A stretch of 64,000 nucleotides of DNA from contig JASDSY010000031.1 in the NCBI GenBank assembly GCA_041441465.1, positions 186,001 to 250,000 of the forward strand, in the 5' to 3' direction. Source of the DNA: JASDSY01 sp041441465 (GTDB taxonomy: Bacteria > Muiribacteriota > UBA9980). The notes beneath the pieces are model-generated. The model had not been told where the DNA came from, ran no database searches, and worked only from the letters and a program-made list of their open reading frames with translations. How positions within the stretch are numbered: position 1 is the first letter of the stretch; every line of letters starts with the position of its first letter. This document shows, piece by piece, positions 17,008 to 26,476 of this stretch. The position numbers were made by a program, and so were the translations under genes.

Positions 17008-19593
17008 ATGGCAGACAAAGATTTACCGGCAGTTCCGGTAGAACGTATAAAACCGATATATATAGAAGATGAAATGAAAAACTGCTACATCGACTATGCG
17101 ATGAGCGTTATAATAGGCCGTGCGCTTCCTGATGTCCGCGACGGTCTGAAACCGGTTCATAGAAGGATTCTTTACGCTATGAACGATCTCGGCAACAGCT
17201 CCAGAAAGCCCCACAAAAAAAGCGCGAGAATCGTCGGCGAAGTCCTTGGTAAATATCATCCGCACGGCGATACAGCGGTTTATGACTCTATAGTCAGAAT
17301 GTCGCAGGAATTCGTTCAGCGTTATCCTTTGATTGACGGCCACGGTAACTTCGGTTCAATAGACGGCGACAGCGCGGCGGCTATGCGTTATACGGAAGCT
17401 CGTCTTAAATCATTCGCCGAAGAGCTTTTAGAAGACCTGGAAAAGGAAACTGTAGCTTTCAGCCCTAATTTTGACGGCACTTTAGAGGAACCTCTCGTAC
17501 TTCCCGCGAAAATACCGAACCTTCTTGTAAACGGTTCGTCAGGTATCGCGGTCGGTATGGCAACCAACATTCCGCCGCATAATTTAAAAGAAGTTATAAG
17601 CGGCGTAATTGCGATTATTGATAATCCTGAAATAACTATCGAGGAACTTGTGGGTTTTATACAGGGCCCGGATTTTCCGACCGGCGCTTATATCACCAAT
17701 AAGAAAGAAATGATCGATATTTACAGGACCGGCCGCGGCCGCGTCATGATGCGCGCGGTTGTCGATATAGAGAATGACGAAAAAAAGAATAAAAGCACAA
17801 TTATAATATCTGAAATTCCATATCAGGTAAATAAGGCGAAAATGGTTGAGGATATCGCAAACCTTATAACCGATAAAAAAATCGAAGGAATATCGGATAT
17901 CCGCGATGAATCTAACCGCGAAGGCATAAGGGTAGTTATAGAGTTAAAGAGAAACGAAGAGCCGGAATTAATACTCAATCATCTTTATAAGCATACAAAT
18001 CTCCAGACTTCGTTTGGCGTTATAATGCTGGCGCTTGTCGATAATAAGCCAAAAGTTCTTAACTTGAAAGAAGTGCTCAGCCTATTCAGGGACCACAGGT
18101 TTGAAGTAGTTACTAAAAGAACGCAGTTTGAGTTGAAGAAAGCTGAAGCGCGCGCTCATATATTAGAAGGATTAAAAATCGCCGTTGAAAATATTGACGA
18201 TGTAATAGCGACGATTAAGGCGTCAAAAAATAATGACGATGCAAAGGCGGCGTTAATATCGAATTTTGATCTTACCGAAATCCAGGCGCAGGCCATTCTT
18301 GATATGCGTTTCAAAAACCTTACAGGCCTTGAAATAGAAAAGATCGAAAACGAATATAAGGATCTTATAAAATTAATCGCGGGTTTAAAAGAAATTCTTG
18401 CGGATCCTAAAAAAGTTTATGAAATAATAAAGAAAGAATTAATTGAAATTCGCGATAAATATGGCGACGAAAGAAGAAGCAGGTTCCTTGAAAAAAGCGA
18501 CGAGATAACAAAGGAAGATCTTATAAAAGAGGAAACTGTAGTTGTTATCGTAACGCATTCGGGATACTTAAAGAGAATGCCGGCCGATACTTACAGGTCG
18601 CAAAACCGCGGCGGTAAGGGTTCTACAATAGGAAAGATGATCGATGAAGATTTTGCGGAACATTTATATGTGGCTTCGTCAAAAGATTATCTGTTCTTCT
18701 TCACGAGCCTTGGAAAAGCCCATTCTATAAAGGTATATGAAATTCCTGAGGCTACTAAACAGTCTCGCGGCAAGGCGATAAATAATATATTCAAATTTGA
18801 AAAAGACGAGCAAATTGCCGCTATTGTTCCTATTTCAAGCTTCGAGGAATCTAATTACCTTGTATTTGTAACTAAATACGGTGTAATAAAGAAAACCCAG
18901 CTGTCAGATTTCAGAAGTTCCGTCTCGCGCGGCATAAATGCTATAAAACTTGATGAGAAAGACGAACTCATAAAGGTCGTTATGACAAACGGAGCCTGCG
19001 ACATAATGATCGGAACGCGTATGGGCCAGGCGGCATGGTTCTCCGAAAAAGAAGTCAGGTCAATGGGCAGGGCGGCTCGCGGCGTAACGGCAATGAAACT
19101 GCATGACGGCGATTACATAATCGATATGGAAGCGGTTGACGATTCTTGCTCGCTGCTTACTGTGACTGAAAATGGTTATGGCAAGCGCACTAAAGTTTCG
19201 GAATACCGCAAGACACGCCGCGGCAGTTCCGGCGTTATCAATATTAAAATGACGGATGATAACGGACCGGTTGTAGGAATGCTTGAAGTCGATAATAATG
19301 ATGAGATCGTATTATTGACGCAAACCGGCATGATAATAAGGACGAGTGTCGAGGCTATACCTGAAACCGGAAGAAATACAATAGGCCGTATATTGATAAG
19401 GCTTAATGAAAATGACAAGGTTATAGGTGTATCGCCGATAGAAAAAGAGGACAAGAAACTTCCTCCTGCGCCGCCGGAAGCAATTTCTGATAACGAAACT
19501 CCGGCCGGTTCCGGAGATGACTCTATTGATGAGCCTGTGCCGGATGAAGATATAAAGGAAGATCTTCCTGATGAAGACGCGCCTCAAAAATAA
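17008..19593 (+). CDS. gyrA: DNA gyrase subunit A
   Basis: DNA-cutting subunit of gyrase, 861 residues. The catalytic tyrosine is Y128 in AAMRYTEAR; the quinolone-region sequence is HPHGDTAVYD with Thr89 where E. coli has Ser83. The GyrA box in the C-terminal DNA-wrapping domain reads QNRGGKG, one residue off the canonical QRRGGKG. The last 50 or so residues are strongly acidic and Pro-rich. It follows gyrB after 33 bases with AGGGAGAA as ribosome site, and ends at a strong terminator. Confidence 0.98.
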   Translation: MADKDLPAVPVERIKPIYIEDEMKNCYIDYAMSVIIGRALPDVRDGLKPVHRRILYAMNDLGNSSRKPHKKSARIVGEVLGKYHPHGDTAVYDSIVRMSQEFVQRYPLIDGHGNFGSIDGDSAAAMRYTEARLKSFAEELLEDLEKETVAFSPNFDGTLEEPLVLPAKIPNLLVNGSSGIAVGMATNIPPHNLKEVISGVIAIIDNPEITIEELVGFIQGPDFPTGAYITNKKEMIDIYRTGRGRVMMRAVVDIENDEKKNKSTIIISEIPYQVNKAKMVEDIANLITDKKIEGISDIRDESNREGIRVVIELKRNEEPELILNHLYKHTNLQTSFGVIMLALVDNKPKVLNLKEVLSLFRDHRFEVVTKRTQFELKKAEARAHILEGLKIAVENIDDVIATIKASKNNDDAKAALISNFDLTEIQAQAILDMRFKNLTGLEIEKIENEYKDLIKLIAGLKEILADPKKVYEIIKKELIEIRDKYGDERRSRFLEKSDEITKEDLIKEETVVVIVTHSGYLKRMPADTYRSQNRGGKGSTIGKMIDEDFAEHLYVASSKDYLFFFTSLGKAHSIKVYEIPEATKQSRGKAINNIFKFEKDEQIAAIVPISSFEESNYLVFVTKYGVIKKTQLSDFRSSVSRGINAIKLDEKDELIKVVMTNGACDIMIGTRMGQAAWFSEKEVRSMGRAARGVTAMKLHDGDYIIDMEAVDDSCSLLTVTENGYGKRTKVSEYRKTRRGSSGVINIKMTDDNGPVVGMLEVDNNDEIVLLTQTGMIIRTSVEAIPETGRNTIGRILIRLNENDKVIGVSPIEKEDKKLPPAPPEAISDNETPAGSGDDSIDEPVPDEDIKEDLPDEDAPQK

Positions 19594-19606
19594 ATGATAA
19601 ACGGAT

Positions 19607-19652
19607 AAAAAGCATGTAACGCGTAAATGAAATTACGTGTTGCGTGCTTTTT
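19607..19652 (+). terminator. Strong terminator after gyrA
   Basis: Hairpin with 20-base arms (19607-19626 and 19633-19652), 17 Watson-Crick pairs and 3 G-T wobbles, 6-base loop, with five A at the base of the left arm and five T ending the right arm. It closes the dnaA-gyrA gene group. Confidence 0.85.
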
Positions 19653-19763
19653 ACTCAACATAAAATGAACGGCGTAATAATTTATTTTATAAAAATGCTT
19701 TTCATTTTATGAATTTATTTTTAGATTTTAAGTTTAAAGGTTAATATTAATCTGGAAAAATAA

Positions 19764-20309
19764 ATGTTTAAAGACTTTTTTTCGTTTAAGATATCAAGGG
19801 AATTTGTAGTGCTGTTATTTTTTATGGTCGCTACATTTTTCTTTTTTATATATGAGACCGAGCAGATGGGCGTCAGCCAGATATATTCGGAAGCGGCCGA
19901 GCTTCAGGATAAGATCAAGCTCGCGCGCGCTGAAAACGAGCGGCTTACTTTTGAAATCGAGGATTTAAAAAGCGATATCGGAGTTGTCCGGCTTGCGCGT
20001 GAAAGGCTCAGGCTGGTATTTCCTGGCGAGATAATAGTGAAGGCTGTTTCGTCGGAAGAAGTGCGCATTCAGAAGATAAGGAACTTGAACGCGTTGAAAA
20101 AAGGCGAAACGAAGCCTATCAAGCGTGAGGAAATTACTGCTCAGGCATCTTATGACGATGATGAAACGGCGGCGGACGATTCCGACAGCAGCACCGGCCC
20201 TGATAATACCGGCGATTCAAATGACGCGCCTGAGACGGATGATATAATTATTGATGACGAGCCTGAAGCGTTTTTAATGATTAATTTAAAAAATATCGTT
20301 GAATGTTAA
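19764..20309 (+). CDS. FtsB/DivIC-like septum formation initiator
   Basis: A 181-residue protein with a short N-terminal cytoplasmic piece, one membrane helix at about residues 13-30, a heptad-like coiled coil at about 40-75 and the family-typical ARERLRLVFPGE at 78-89, as in FtsB and DivIC, which link the division proteins FtsQ and FtsL. Beyond the normal 100-residue length there is an acidic tail (about 120-170) rich in Asp, Glu, Thr and Ser. The gene stands alone between the gyrA terminator and folE2. Confidence 0.8.
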   Translation: MFKDFFSFKISREFVVLLFFMVATFFFFIYETEQMGVSQIYSEAAELQDKIKLARAENERLTFEIEDLKSDIGVVRLARERLRLVFPGEIIVKAVSSEEVRIQKIRNLNALKKGETKPIKREEITAQASYDDDETAADDSDSSTGPDNTGDSNDAPETDDIIIDDEPEAFLMINLKNIVEC

Positions 20310-20364
20310 TATTAGTTTAAAATTATATAACGAGTTCATGATAGACGGAGAAGTTATTTAAGTT

Positions 20365-21204
20365 ATGGCTTTAAAAAAAGGCGCGGCAGTGAAAAAGAAC
20401 GCGGATAAAAATAAAATCGCAAAAAAGCTTCCGGATGTTCAATCCGAATTTGACACCCGTGAAATTGCTATCGATAAAGTCGGAGTCAGCGGTATTTCTT
20501 ACCCTGTCACCGTGCTTGACAGAACTCAAAAGCGCCAGAAAACGGTCGCGCAAATTAATATGTTCGTCGACCTGCCGAAGCATTTCCGCGGCACCCACAT
20601 GAGCCGGTTTCTCGAAGTTTTAAATTCTCACCGCGGCTTGATTACAATGCTTAACGCCGACAAAATATTAAAAAAAATGATCGCGAAATTCGAGGCGAAG
20701 TCGGCCCACTTTACGATGAAATTTCCGTATTTCATAGAAAAATCCGCGCCGGTCTCGAAGATAAAAAGTCTTCTTAATTATGAATGCGAGTTCATTTCTT
20801 CGTATTCCGATAAACTTGATTTCGTGATGGGCGTTAAGGTTCCTGTTACCACGCTGTGTCCGTGCTCGAAGGAAGTTTCGGCTTACGGTGCGCATAACCA
20901 GCGGAGTTTCATTAATATCCATATACGTTTTAAGGAATTCATGTGGATCGAGGACCTTGTAAAAATTGCCGAATCGGCCGCGTCATCGCAGATTTATTCG
21001 TTATTGAAGCGCGGCGACGAGAAATATGTCACTGAATATGCTTATAAAAATCCTCGTTTCGTCGAGGATGTCGTGCGCGAAGTCGCTGTAGGTTTGATGA
21101 ATGACGATAATATCACATGGTTCACGATCGAGGTCATAAATCAGGAATCCATTCATAATCATGACGCTTACGCGATAATCAGGCGCGATAAAACTAAACT
21201 TTAG
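20365..21204 (+). CDS. folE2: GTP cyclohydrolase FolE2
   Basis: Type IB GTP cyclohydrolase, first step of folate (or queuosine precursor) synthesis, able to work without zinc. The 279 residues show the family motifs RGTHMSRF at 75-82, TLCPCSKEVS at 163-172 with the metal-ligand cysteine region (C165, C167), GAHNQRS at 175-181 and ESIHNHDAYA near the C-terminus. The lysine-rich first 20 residues are an extension. GGAGAAG precedes the ATG. No other folate gene is adjacent. Confidence 0.95.
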   Translation: MALKKGAAVKKNADKNKIAKKLPDVQSEFDTREIAIDKVGVSGISYPVTVLDRTQKRQKTVAQINMFVDLPKHFRGTHMSRFLEVLNSHRGLITMLNADKILKKMIAKFEAKSAHFTMKFPYFIEKSAPVSKIKSLLNYECEFISSYSDKLDFVMGVKVPVTTLCPCSKEVSAYGAHNQRSFINIHIRFKEFMWIEDLVKIAESAASSQIYSLLKRGDEKYVTEYAYKNPRFVEDVVREVAVGLMNDDNITWFTIEVINQESIHNHDAYAIIRRDKTKL

Positions 21205-21246
21205 CAATTTTAACAAGCAAAGTATATTTTATGAAAAAGGCTTATT

Positions 21247-22110
21247 ATGCAGGATAATGAAGCAACAAACAATACTGTTGAAAATGATGAATATACGCTT
21301 ATAATAGAAGCCGGCCGTGTCGAGAAGAATTATTGGCTTGATCTGTGGCGTTACCGCGAACTTTTTTATTTTCTTTCATGGCGCGACATACTTGTCCGTT
21401 ATAAACAGACAGTAATAGGCGTTGCCTGGAGCGTTCTAAGACCGCTTCTTACGATGATTGTTTTTACTGTTGTATTTGGCAAAATCGCGAAACTTCCTTC
21501 GGACGGCACAGTGCCTTATCCTGTTCTCGTATTCGCTGCGATGCTGCCCTGGCAGTTTTTCGCTAACTCGCTTTCCGAGAGCAGCAACAGCCTTATCAGT
21601 AACGCCAACCTAATATCGAAGGTTTATTTTCCGCGTTTTATCGTTCCGGCGAGTTCGGTAATTACCGGTCTTGTCGATTTTTTCATATCGTTTGCGATAT
21701 TATTTTTCATAATGCTGTTTTACGGTTTTATGCCCGATTTTAAAATTCTTGCCGTTCCGATTTTTTCATTGCTGGCGTTTCTGGCGGCCCTCGGGTCCGG
21801 CCTCTGGCTTTGCGCGCTTAATGTCGAATACCGCGACTTTCGGTATGTAGTGCCGTTTATAGTGCAATTCGGCCTTTATATTTCGCCGGTAGGCTTTTCG
21901 AGCTCTATAATTCCCGAAAAATGGAAGCTTCTTTACTCTTTAAATCCGATGGTTGGCGTAATTGACGGGTTCCGCTGGGCGCTCCTGCGCGGCGAGACGG
22001 CGATTTACTGGCCCGGCTTTACGGTATCGGTTGCGCTTTCACTCTTGATATTCATAACCGGCATATGGTATTTCAGAAAAACTGAACGCACGTTCGCCGA
22101 CGTTATATAG
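21247..22110 (+). CDS. ABC-2 polysaccharide export permease (Wzm-like)
   Basis: Membrane subunit of an ABC exporter for O-antigen, capsule or teichoic-acid-like polymers. The 287 residues show the typical N-terminal region (LWRYRELFYFLSWRDILVRYKQT at about 30-52, starting recognisably at LWRYREL), GVAWSVLRPL, five to six hydrophobic segments, LSESSNSLISNANLISKVYFPR, and the C-terminal LNPMVGVIDGFRWALL. The ATPase partner (Wzt), normally next to it, is not found; the next gene is on the other strand. ATPase may be encoded elsewhere. Confidence 0.92.
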   Translation: MQDNEATNNTVENDEYTLIIEAGRVEKNYWLDLWRYRELFYFLSWRDILVRYKQTVIGVAWSVLRPLLTMIVFTVVFGKIAKLPSDGTVPYPVLVFAAMLPWQFFANSLSESSNSLISNANLISKVYFPRFIVPASSVITGLVDFFISFAILFFIMLFYGFMPDFKILAVPIFSLLAFLAALGSGLWLCALNVEYRDFRYVVPFIVQFGLYISPVGFSSSIIPEKWKLLYSLNPMVGVIDGFRWALLRGETAIYWPGFTVSVALSLLIFITGIWYFRKTERTFADVI

Positions 22111-22133
22111 CTATAATTATTGATTTATTATCA

Positions 22134-22167
22134 GGGGGAGGCGAAGGGATTATCCCTTCCCTCCCCC
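22134..22167. terminator. G+C-rich bidirectional hairpin
   Basis: Arms 22134-22149 (GGGGGAGG...) and 22153-22167 (...CCTCCCCC) form a stem of about 15 pairs with one bulged C at 22142 and a 3-base loop, between the convergent ends of the Wzm gene and the next glycosyltransferase. A T-run appears about 23 bases later. It is far richer in G+C than its surroundings. Confidence 0.6.
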
Positions 22168-22225
22168 TTGAAACCCTGCCAATCCAGCTGTTTTTTTATT
22201 ATCATTTTCGGCCTAAGGTGAAAAA

Positions 22226-23338
22226 TTAATTTAAGAGTTTTTCGAAAATATCCAGATATTTATGAGCGCATTCATTCCATTTAAAATATTTTGCCCGGAT
22301 GCGGCCTTTTTCTATGAGTCTATTTCTGATTTCTTTATTTAATATTAATTTCTTTATTTTTTCTGCAATGTCAATATGATCGTAAGGATTGCAATACATT
22401 ACGGCTTCGCCGCACACTTCCGGCAGCGAAGCGGCAGTTGAACAGATAACAGGGCAATCCGAAGCCATAGCCTCAAGCGGCGGAAGGCCGAATCCTTCAT
22501 AAAATGAAGGAAATACGAGCATATCAGCGTTTTTATATATATTAATCAATTCATCTTCGCTTACTTTTCCGGTGAACGTTATTTTGTCTTTTAAAAGCGG
22601 GTTATTTTCAAGTTCTACCTGGAGTTTCTCATCATTTATTATGAATCCTTCTTTTTTTCCGACAATTAAAAGCTTATAGCCGGCAATTATTTCTGGTTCA
22701 ACTGCCATAAATGCCCTGATAAGGCCGGTGATATTTTTGTGCGGCTTGACATTTCCGACGTATAATATGTATTTTTCGGGCAGCCGGGTCAGGGAGTTGT
22801 CGTTATTTATATTGCAATATTTTTCGAAATTAATTCCGTTATATATGGTTTTTATTTTTTTTTCATTAATTTTTGTGTATTTTATTATTTCATTTTTGGA
22901 AAATTTTGATACCGTAATTACTTTATCAAAATTTCTGACGGCATGGTTAATTATTAATTTTGAATATATTTTTTGCGGCCAACTGAGGTCTTTCCAAAAT
23001 GCAAGATGAAATACATCATGGATAGTGACTATTTTTTTTCTTGCGTTAACCGGAAGTATAGGAATGTTAAAATGCGGCATCCAGAAAATATCAGTATTTT
23101 TAGGTATTTTAAACGGTATTTCAATTTGCTCTTTTATAGAATACTGTCTTGACGAACAGTCAATTAAATTGACATTTTTAGCGCTAACCCATTCTAATTG
23201 TGATAATTCATTTTTATAGCAAAGCAGATTAAATGTAAAATCAGGCTTATTGCTTATTAAAATAGGAAGAATATTCTGGATGAATGTGCCGATGCCAGAG
23301 TCGAATATTTTGCGTATATCTATTGTTATTGATGTCAT
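22226..23338 (-). CDS. GT4 family glycosyltransferase
   Basis: A 370-residue retaining glycosyltransferase of the GT-B fold. Seen: acceptor-side start SGIGTFIQN near residue 14, donor domain beginning KYILYVGNVKPHKN, and the donor-binding motif FPSFYEGFGLPPLEAMASDC with the EGFGLPxLE core, then SLPEVCGEA. It transfers a sugar from a nucleotide donor to a lipid-linked acceptor at the cytoplasmic membrane. It is the only minus-strand gene between 21 and 40 kb. Confidence 0.9.
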   Translation of the reverse strand: MTSITIDIRKIFDSGIGTFIQNILPILISNKPDFTFNLLCYKNELSQLEWVSAKNVNLIDCSSRQYSIKEQIEIPFKIPKNTDIFWMPHFNIPILPVNARKKIVTIHDVFHLAFWKDLSWPQKIYSKLIINHAVRNFDKVITVSKFSKNEIIKYTKINEKKIKTIYNGINFEKYCNINNDNSLTRLPEKYILYVGNVKPHKNITGLIRAFMAVEPEIIAGYKLLIVGKKEGFIINDEKLQVELENNPLLKDKITFTGKVSEDELINIYKNADMLVFPSFYEGFGLPPLEAMASDCPVICSTAASLPEVCGEAVMYCNPYDHIDIAEKIKKLILNKEIRNRLIEKGRIRAKYFKWNECAHKYLDIFEKLLN

Positions 23339-23408
23339 GATAAATATTATCCGCCTGTTTCTTTATTTTGCCAATTAAATTTTATTTTATTGCTTTTTAA
23401 TGCTATAT

Positions 23409-23439
23409 TTGATATATTTTTATTACTTTGTATTATAAA
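23409..23439 (+). promoter_or_regulatory. Candidate promoter of the CDP-sugar operon
   Basis: TTGATA (23409-23414) with TATTAT (23431-23436, 16-base spacer) or TATAAA (23434-23439, 19-base spacer). It is in the divergent intergenic region about 70 bases before the first plus-strand gene; the A+T-richness makes chance matches likely. Confidence 0.35.
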
Positions 23440-23507
23440 ATAAATATTTGCATTTTTAAATATATTTTTTTATTTATGGAGAATTTTATTTTAAGCAAGA
23501 TAAAAAA

Positions 23508-24311
23508 ATGAATCCACTAAAACTTTCAATTATAACAGTTACATATAACTCAAAAAAATACGTTGAGCAGACAATAAAAAGCGTTATTGACCAAAATTAT
23601 GGTAATGTCGAATATATTATAATTGATGGAGTTTCGACTGACGGAACGCTTGATATTATAAAAAAGTATGAAAAAAATATTTCCAAGATAATATGCGAGC
23701 CTGACAACGGCATATCTGATGCTTTAAATAAAGGAATAAAAAATGCCTGCGGCGACATAATAGGTATTATCCATTCAGATGATTGGTATGAACCGAAGAT
23801 TTTCAATGACGTAATTGAGATATTTAAAAATACAAATGCCGATGTTGTTTGCGGTAAAGTGCTTTACTGGCTCGATGAAAAACCATATTATATTTTTAAT
23901 TCGACGCCGGAAAATCTTGAGTATGATATGACAGTGAATCATCCTTCAGTTTTTGTAAAAAAATCTGTATATGACAGATTAGGCGGATTTTTTGGAAAAT
24001 ATAAATATGCCATGGATTATGACTTGATACTGCGTTTTAAATTGAACGGCTGTAAATTTGTGTCAATTGATAAAATACTTGCTAATATGCGTTTAAATGG
24101 CATTTCTGATAAGAATTGGTTTAAAACTATTTTTGAAAATTATACAATAAAGACTAAAAATGGCATTTCTTCTTATAAAGCATTTACTTATATGGTTTTT
24201 CAGACTATCAGAATGTGTACTTCAAGATTGCTTGAAAAGGTTGGTTTAAAATTTATAGTTTCGTTTTATAGAAAATATTTTTCTGTATTAAAAAAAGAAA
24301 AATTTAAATAA
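23508..24311 (+). CDS. GT2 family glycosyltransferase
   Basis: A 267-residue GT-A transferase. Seen: SIITVTYNS at 7-15, VEYIIIDGVSTDGTLDI, the DNGISDALNKGI signature, and the metal-binding HSDDWYEP at about 88-95. It is first in a long run of plus-strand genes; close spacing to rfbF suggests one operon. This subtype is common in O-antigen clusters. Donor and acceptor unknown. Confidence 0.9.
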   Translation: MNPLKLSIITVTYNSKKYVEQTIKSVIDQNYGNVEYIIIDGVSTDGTLDIIKKYEKNISKIICEPDNGISDALNKGIKNACGDIIGIIHSDDWYEPKIFNDVIEIFKNTNADVVCGKVLYWLDEKPYYIFNSTPENLEYDMTVNHPSVFVKKSVYDRLGGFFGKYKYAMDYDLILRFKLNGCKFVSIDKILANMRLNGISDKNWFKTIFENYTIKTKNGISSYKAFTYMVFQTIRMCTSRLLEKVGLKFIVSFYRKYFSVLKKEKFK

Positions 24312-24336
24312 ATTATTATGAAGTTAAGGTGTTAAA

Positions 24337-25116
24337 ATGAAAGCAGTTATATTAGCCGGTGGATTTGGAACAAGACTTGGAGAAGAAACTGATTTAAAGC
24401 CAAAACCAATGATTGAGATTGGCGGTAAGCCTATATTATGGCATATAATGAAAATATATTCTTCATATGGAATCAACGAATTTGTAATTCTTTTAGGCTA
24501 TAAAGGATATCTTATAAAAGAATATTTTGCTAATTATTTTTTACATCAAAGTAATGTAACATTTGATTTAACCAATAATGAAAAAATTATACATTCCAAT
24601 ACTTCTGAGCCATGGAAAGTTACTTTAATTGATACAGGTTTAAATACTATGACTGGAAGTAGAATAAAAAAAGCTCAAAAATATATAGGTAATGAACCAT
24701 TTATGATGACATATGGTGATGGTGTTTCAGATGTTAATATAAATCAATTATTAAATTTCCATCTTAGTCATAAAAAGATTATGTCAATGACTTCTGTACA
24801 ACCAGAAGGAAGATTTGGTGTTCTTAATATAGAAGATAATAATAGAGTATTAAGTTTTTTTGAAAAACCTGCAGGAGATGGTTCCTGGATAAATGGCGGT
24901 TTTTTTGTATGTAACCCTGAAGTATTTAATTATATAAATGAAAACGATGAAAGCGTTATTTTTGAAAGGCAGCCTTTAGAGCAACTTGCGGCTAATGGAG
25001 AACTTTACACATATAAACATACAGGATTCTGGCAATGTATGGATACTTTAAGGGATAAACAAAAACTTGAAGGATTATGGAATTCCGGCAAAGCGCCATG
25101 GAAATTATGGGAATAA
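24337..25116 (+). CDS. rfbF: Glucose-1-phosphate cytidylyltransferase
   Basis: Makes CDP-glucose from glucose-1-phosphate and CTP, the entry to CDP-3,6-dideoxyhexoses. The 259 residues begin MKAVILAGGFGTRLGEET with LKPKPMIEIGGKPILWHIM, the RfbF form of the nucleotidyltransferase signature, and include YGDGVSDVN at about 127-135 and FWQCMDTLRDK near the end. It directly precedes rfbG, the next enzyme in the pathway. Confidence 0.95.
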   Translation: MKAVILAGGFGTRLGEETDLKPKPMIEIGGKPILWHIMKIYSSYGINEFVILLGYKGYLIKEYFANYFLHQSNVTFDLTNNEKIIHSNTSEPWKVTLIDTGLNTMTGSRIKKAQKYIGNEPFMMTYGDGVSDVNINQLLNFHLSHKKIMSMTSVQPEGRFGVLNIEDNNRVLSFFEKPAGDGSWINGGFFVCNPEVFNYINENDESVIFERQPLEQLAANGELYTYKHTGFWQCMDTLRDKQKLEGLWNSGKAPWKLWE

Positions 25117-25153
25117 AATTACAAGTTAAAAATAATAAAAATTGGTGATTAAT

Positions 25154-26227
25154 TTGATAAATAAGGATTTTTGGAAAGGTAAAAAAGTTTTTTTAACCGG
25201 TCACACAGGATTTAAAGGAACATGGCTCAGTATATGGCTTAATAGTCTTAATGCAAATGTTAGAGGATATGCTTTAACACCTCCTACCAGTCCTAGCTTA
25301 TTTGAGATGAGTAAAATTGATAATAATGTCGATTCTGTAATTGGCGATGTAAGAAATATTAATTCATTGAAAAAAGCAATTTCTGATTTTCAACCTGAAA
25401 TTGTAATTCATATGGCTGCGCAGCCTTTAGTTCGTAAATCATACAAAAATCCTGTTGAAACTTATGAAATAAACGTAATGGGAACTGTTAACCTTCTCGA
25501 ATCCTGTCGAAATATAAATTCAATAAGAGCAATTGTTAATGTTACTACTGATAAATGTTATGAAAATAAAGAATGGTATTGGGGATATCGTGAAAATGAA
25601 CCAATGGGCGGTTACGATCCTTATTCTAACAGCAAATCATGTTCTGAATTAATTACGTCTTCTTATAGAAATTCCTTTTTTAATGTGAAAGATTATGAAA
25701 AACATCAGGTTGGATTAGCATCAGTCCGTGCCGGTAATGTGATAGGCGGCGGAGATTGGGCTGCAGATAGACTTATTCCTGATTGTTTAAAATCCCTTTT
25801 AAAAGGTGAAAAAATAGTGATAAGAAATCCTTATGCAATAAGGCCATGGCAACATGTTCTTGAGCCTTTATGCGGTTATTTGACGCTTACCAAAAAATTG
25901 TATGAAGATGGTTCAAAATATGGTGAAGGCTGGAATTTTGGTCCTGATGACAGTGATGCGAAACAGGTTGAGTGGATAGTAAAAAAAATATGTCAGAAGT
26001 GGGGAAATAACGCGGGATATATAATAGATAAAGGGCCGCATCCACATGAGGCTAGTTATTTAAAACTTGATTGCTCGAAAGCTAAGGCTAGATTGAATTG
26101 GATACCGCGCTGGAACCTTGAGACTGCGCTTGAAAAAATTATAGAATGGACATATGCTTATAAAGAAAATAAAAATATATTTGAAGTGTGTGTTAAGCAA
26201 ATTCAGGAATATGAAAATGTAAAATGA
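25154..26227 (+). CDS. rfbG: CDP-glucose 4,6-dehydratase
   Basis: SDR enzyme that turns CDP-glucose into CDP-4-keto-6-deoxyglucose. Seen: FLTGHTGFKGTWLSIWL at the N-terminus (NAD-binding glycine motif), HMAAQPLVR, NVTTDKCYEN, and the catalytic YDPYSNSKSCSE (Tyr-x3-Lys). The start is unclear: no ATG is present. I prefer the TTG at 25154 (GGTGAT just upstream); GTG at 25145 or TTG at 25142 are in frame. Length is the normal 355-360 residues. Confidence 0.93.
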   Translation: MINKDFWKGKKVFLTGHTGFKGTWLSIWLNSLNANVRGYALTPPTSPSLFEMSKIDNNVDSVIGDVRNINSLKKAISDFQPEIVIHMAAQPLVRKSYKNPVETYEINVMGTVNLLESCRNINSIRAIVNVTTDKCYENKEWYWGYRENEPMGGYDPYSNSKSCSELITSSYRNSFFNVKDYEKHQVGLASVRAGNVIGGGDWAADRLIPDCLKSLLKGEKIVIRNPYAIRPWQHVLEPLCGYLTLTKKLYEDGSKYGEGWNFGPDDSDAKQVEWIVKKICQKWGNNAGYIIDKGPHPHEASYLKLDCSKAKARLNWIPRWNLETALEKIIEWTYAYKENKNIFEVCVKQIQEYENVK

Positions 26228-26248
26228 TGGAGATTTGGGAGTATTTTT

Positions 26249-26476
26249 ATGTATAGAGCTGTTAAGGGAATTTATGAAAATGGTCAGATAAAATTAATGG
26301 AAGATATTGGAGTAAAAAAAGCTAACGTGGTTGTTTTGGTAATTGATGATAATAAAGATTTATCTTTTTTTGATTGGGACCCTTTGGCTGAAAATGAAAA
26401 GTCGGCATTTTCTAAATTGACAGCTAATTCAATAAAAGAATGGCAAAATGCAGAGGAAGATAACATATGGAAATAA
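26249..26476 (+). CDS. AF2212-like antitoxin candidate
   Basis: A 75-residue protein beginning MYRAVKGIYENGQIKLMED, the pattern of small AF2212/DUF104-type antitoxins (a short beta-barrel with IYENG-IKL). The C-terminal half is charged and helical, suited to toxin binding. GGGAG lies 7 bases before the ATG. Its end overlaps by 10 bases the start of a PemK/MazF-like domain, the classic antitoxin-toxin arrangement, but here that toxin domain is fused to RfbH. The pair has been inserted between rfbG and rfbH. Family assignment is by pattern, so moderate confidence. Confidence 0.7.
   Translation: MYRAVKGIYENGQIKLMEDIGVKKANVVVLVIDDNKDLSFFDWDPLAENEKSAFSKLTANSIKEWQNAEEDNIWK

Noticed and set aside
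22134..22167. G+C-rich hairpin as the end of an insertion sequence
   Set aside because: No transposase and no matching inverted copy nearby; it lies between convergent genes where a terminator is expected.
25142..25156. rfbG truncated because it lacks ATG
   Set aside because: TTG or GTG starts with a plausible ribosome site give the normal protein length, so the gene is intact.
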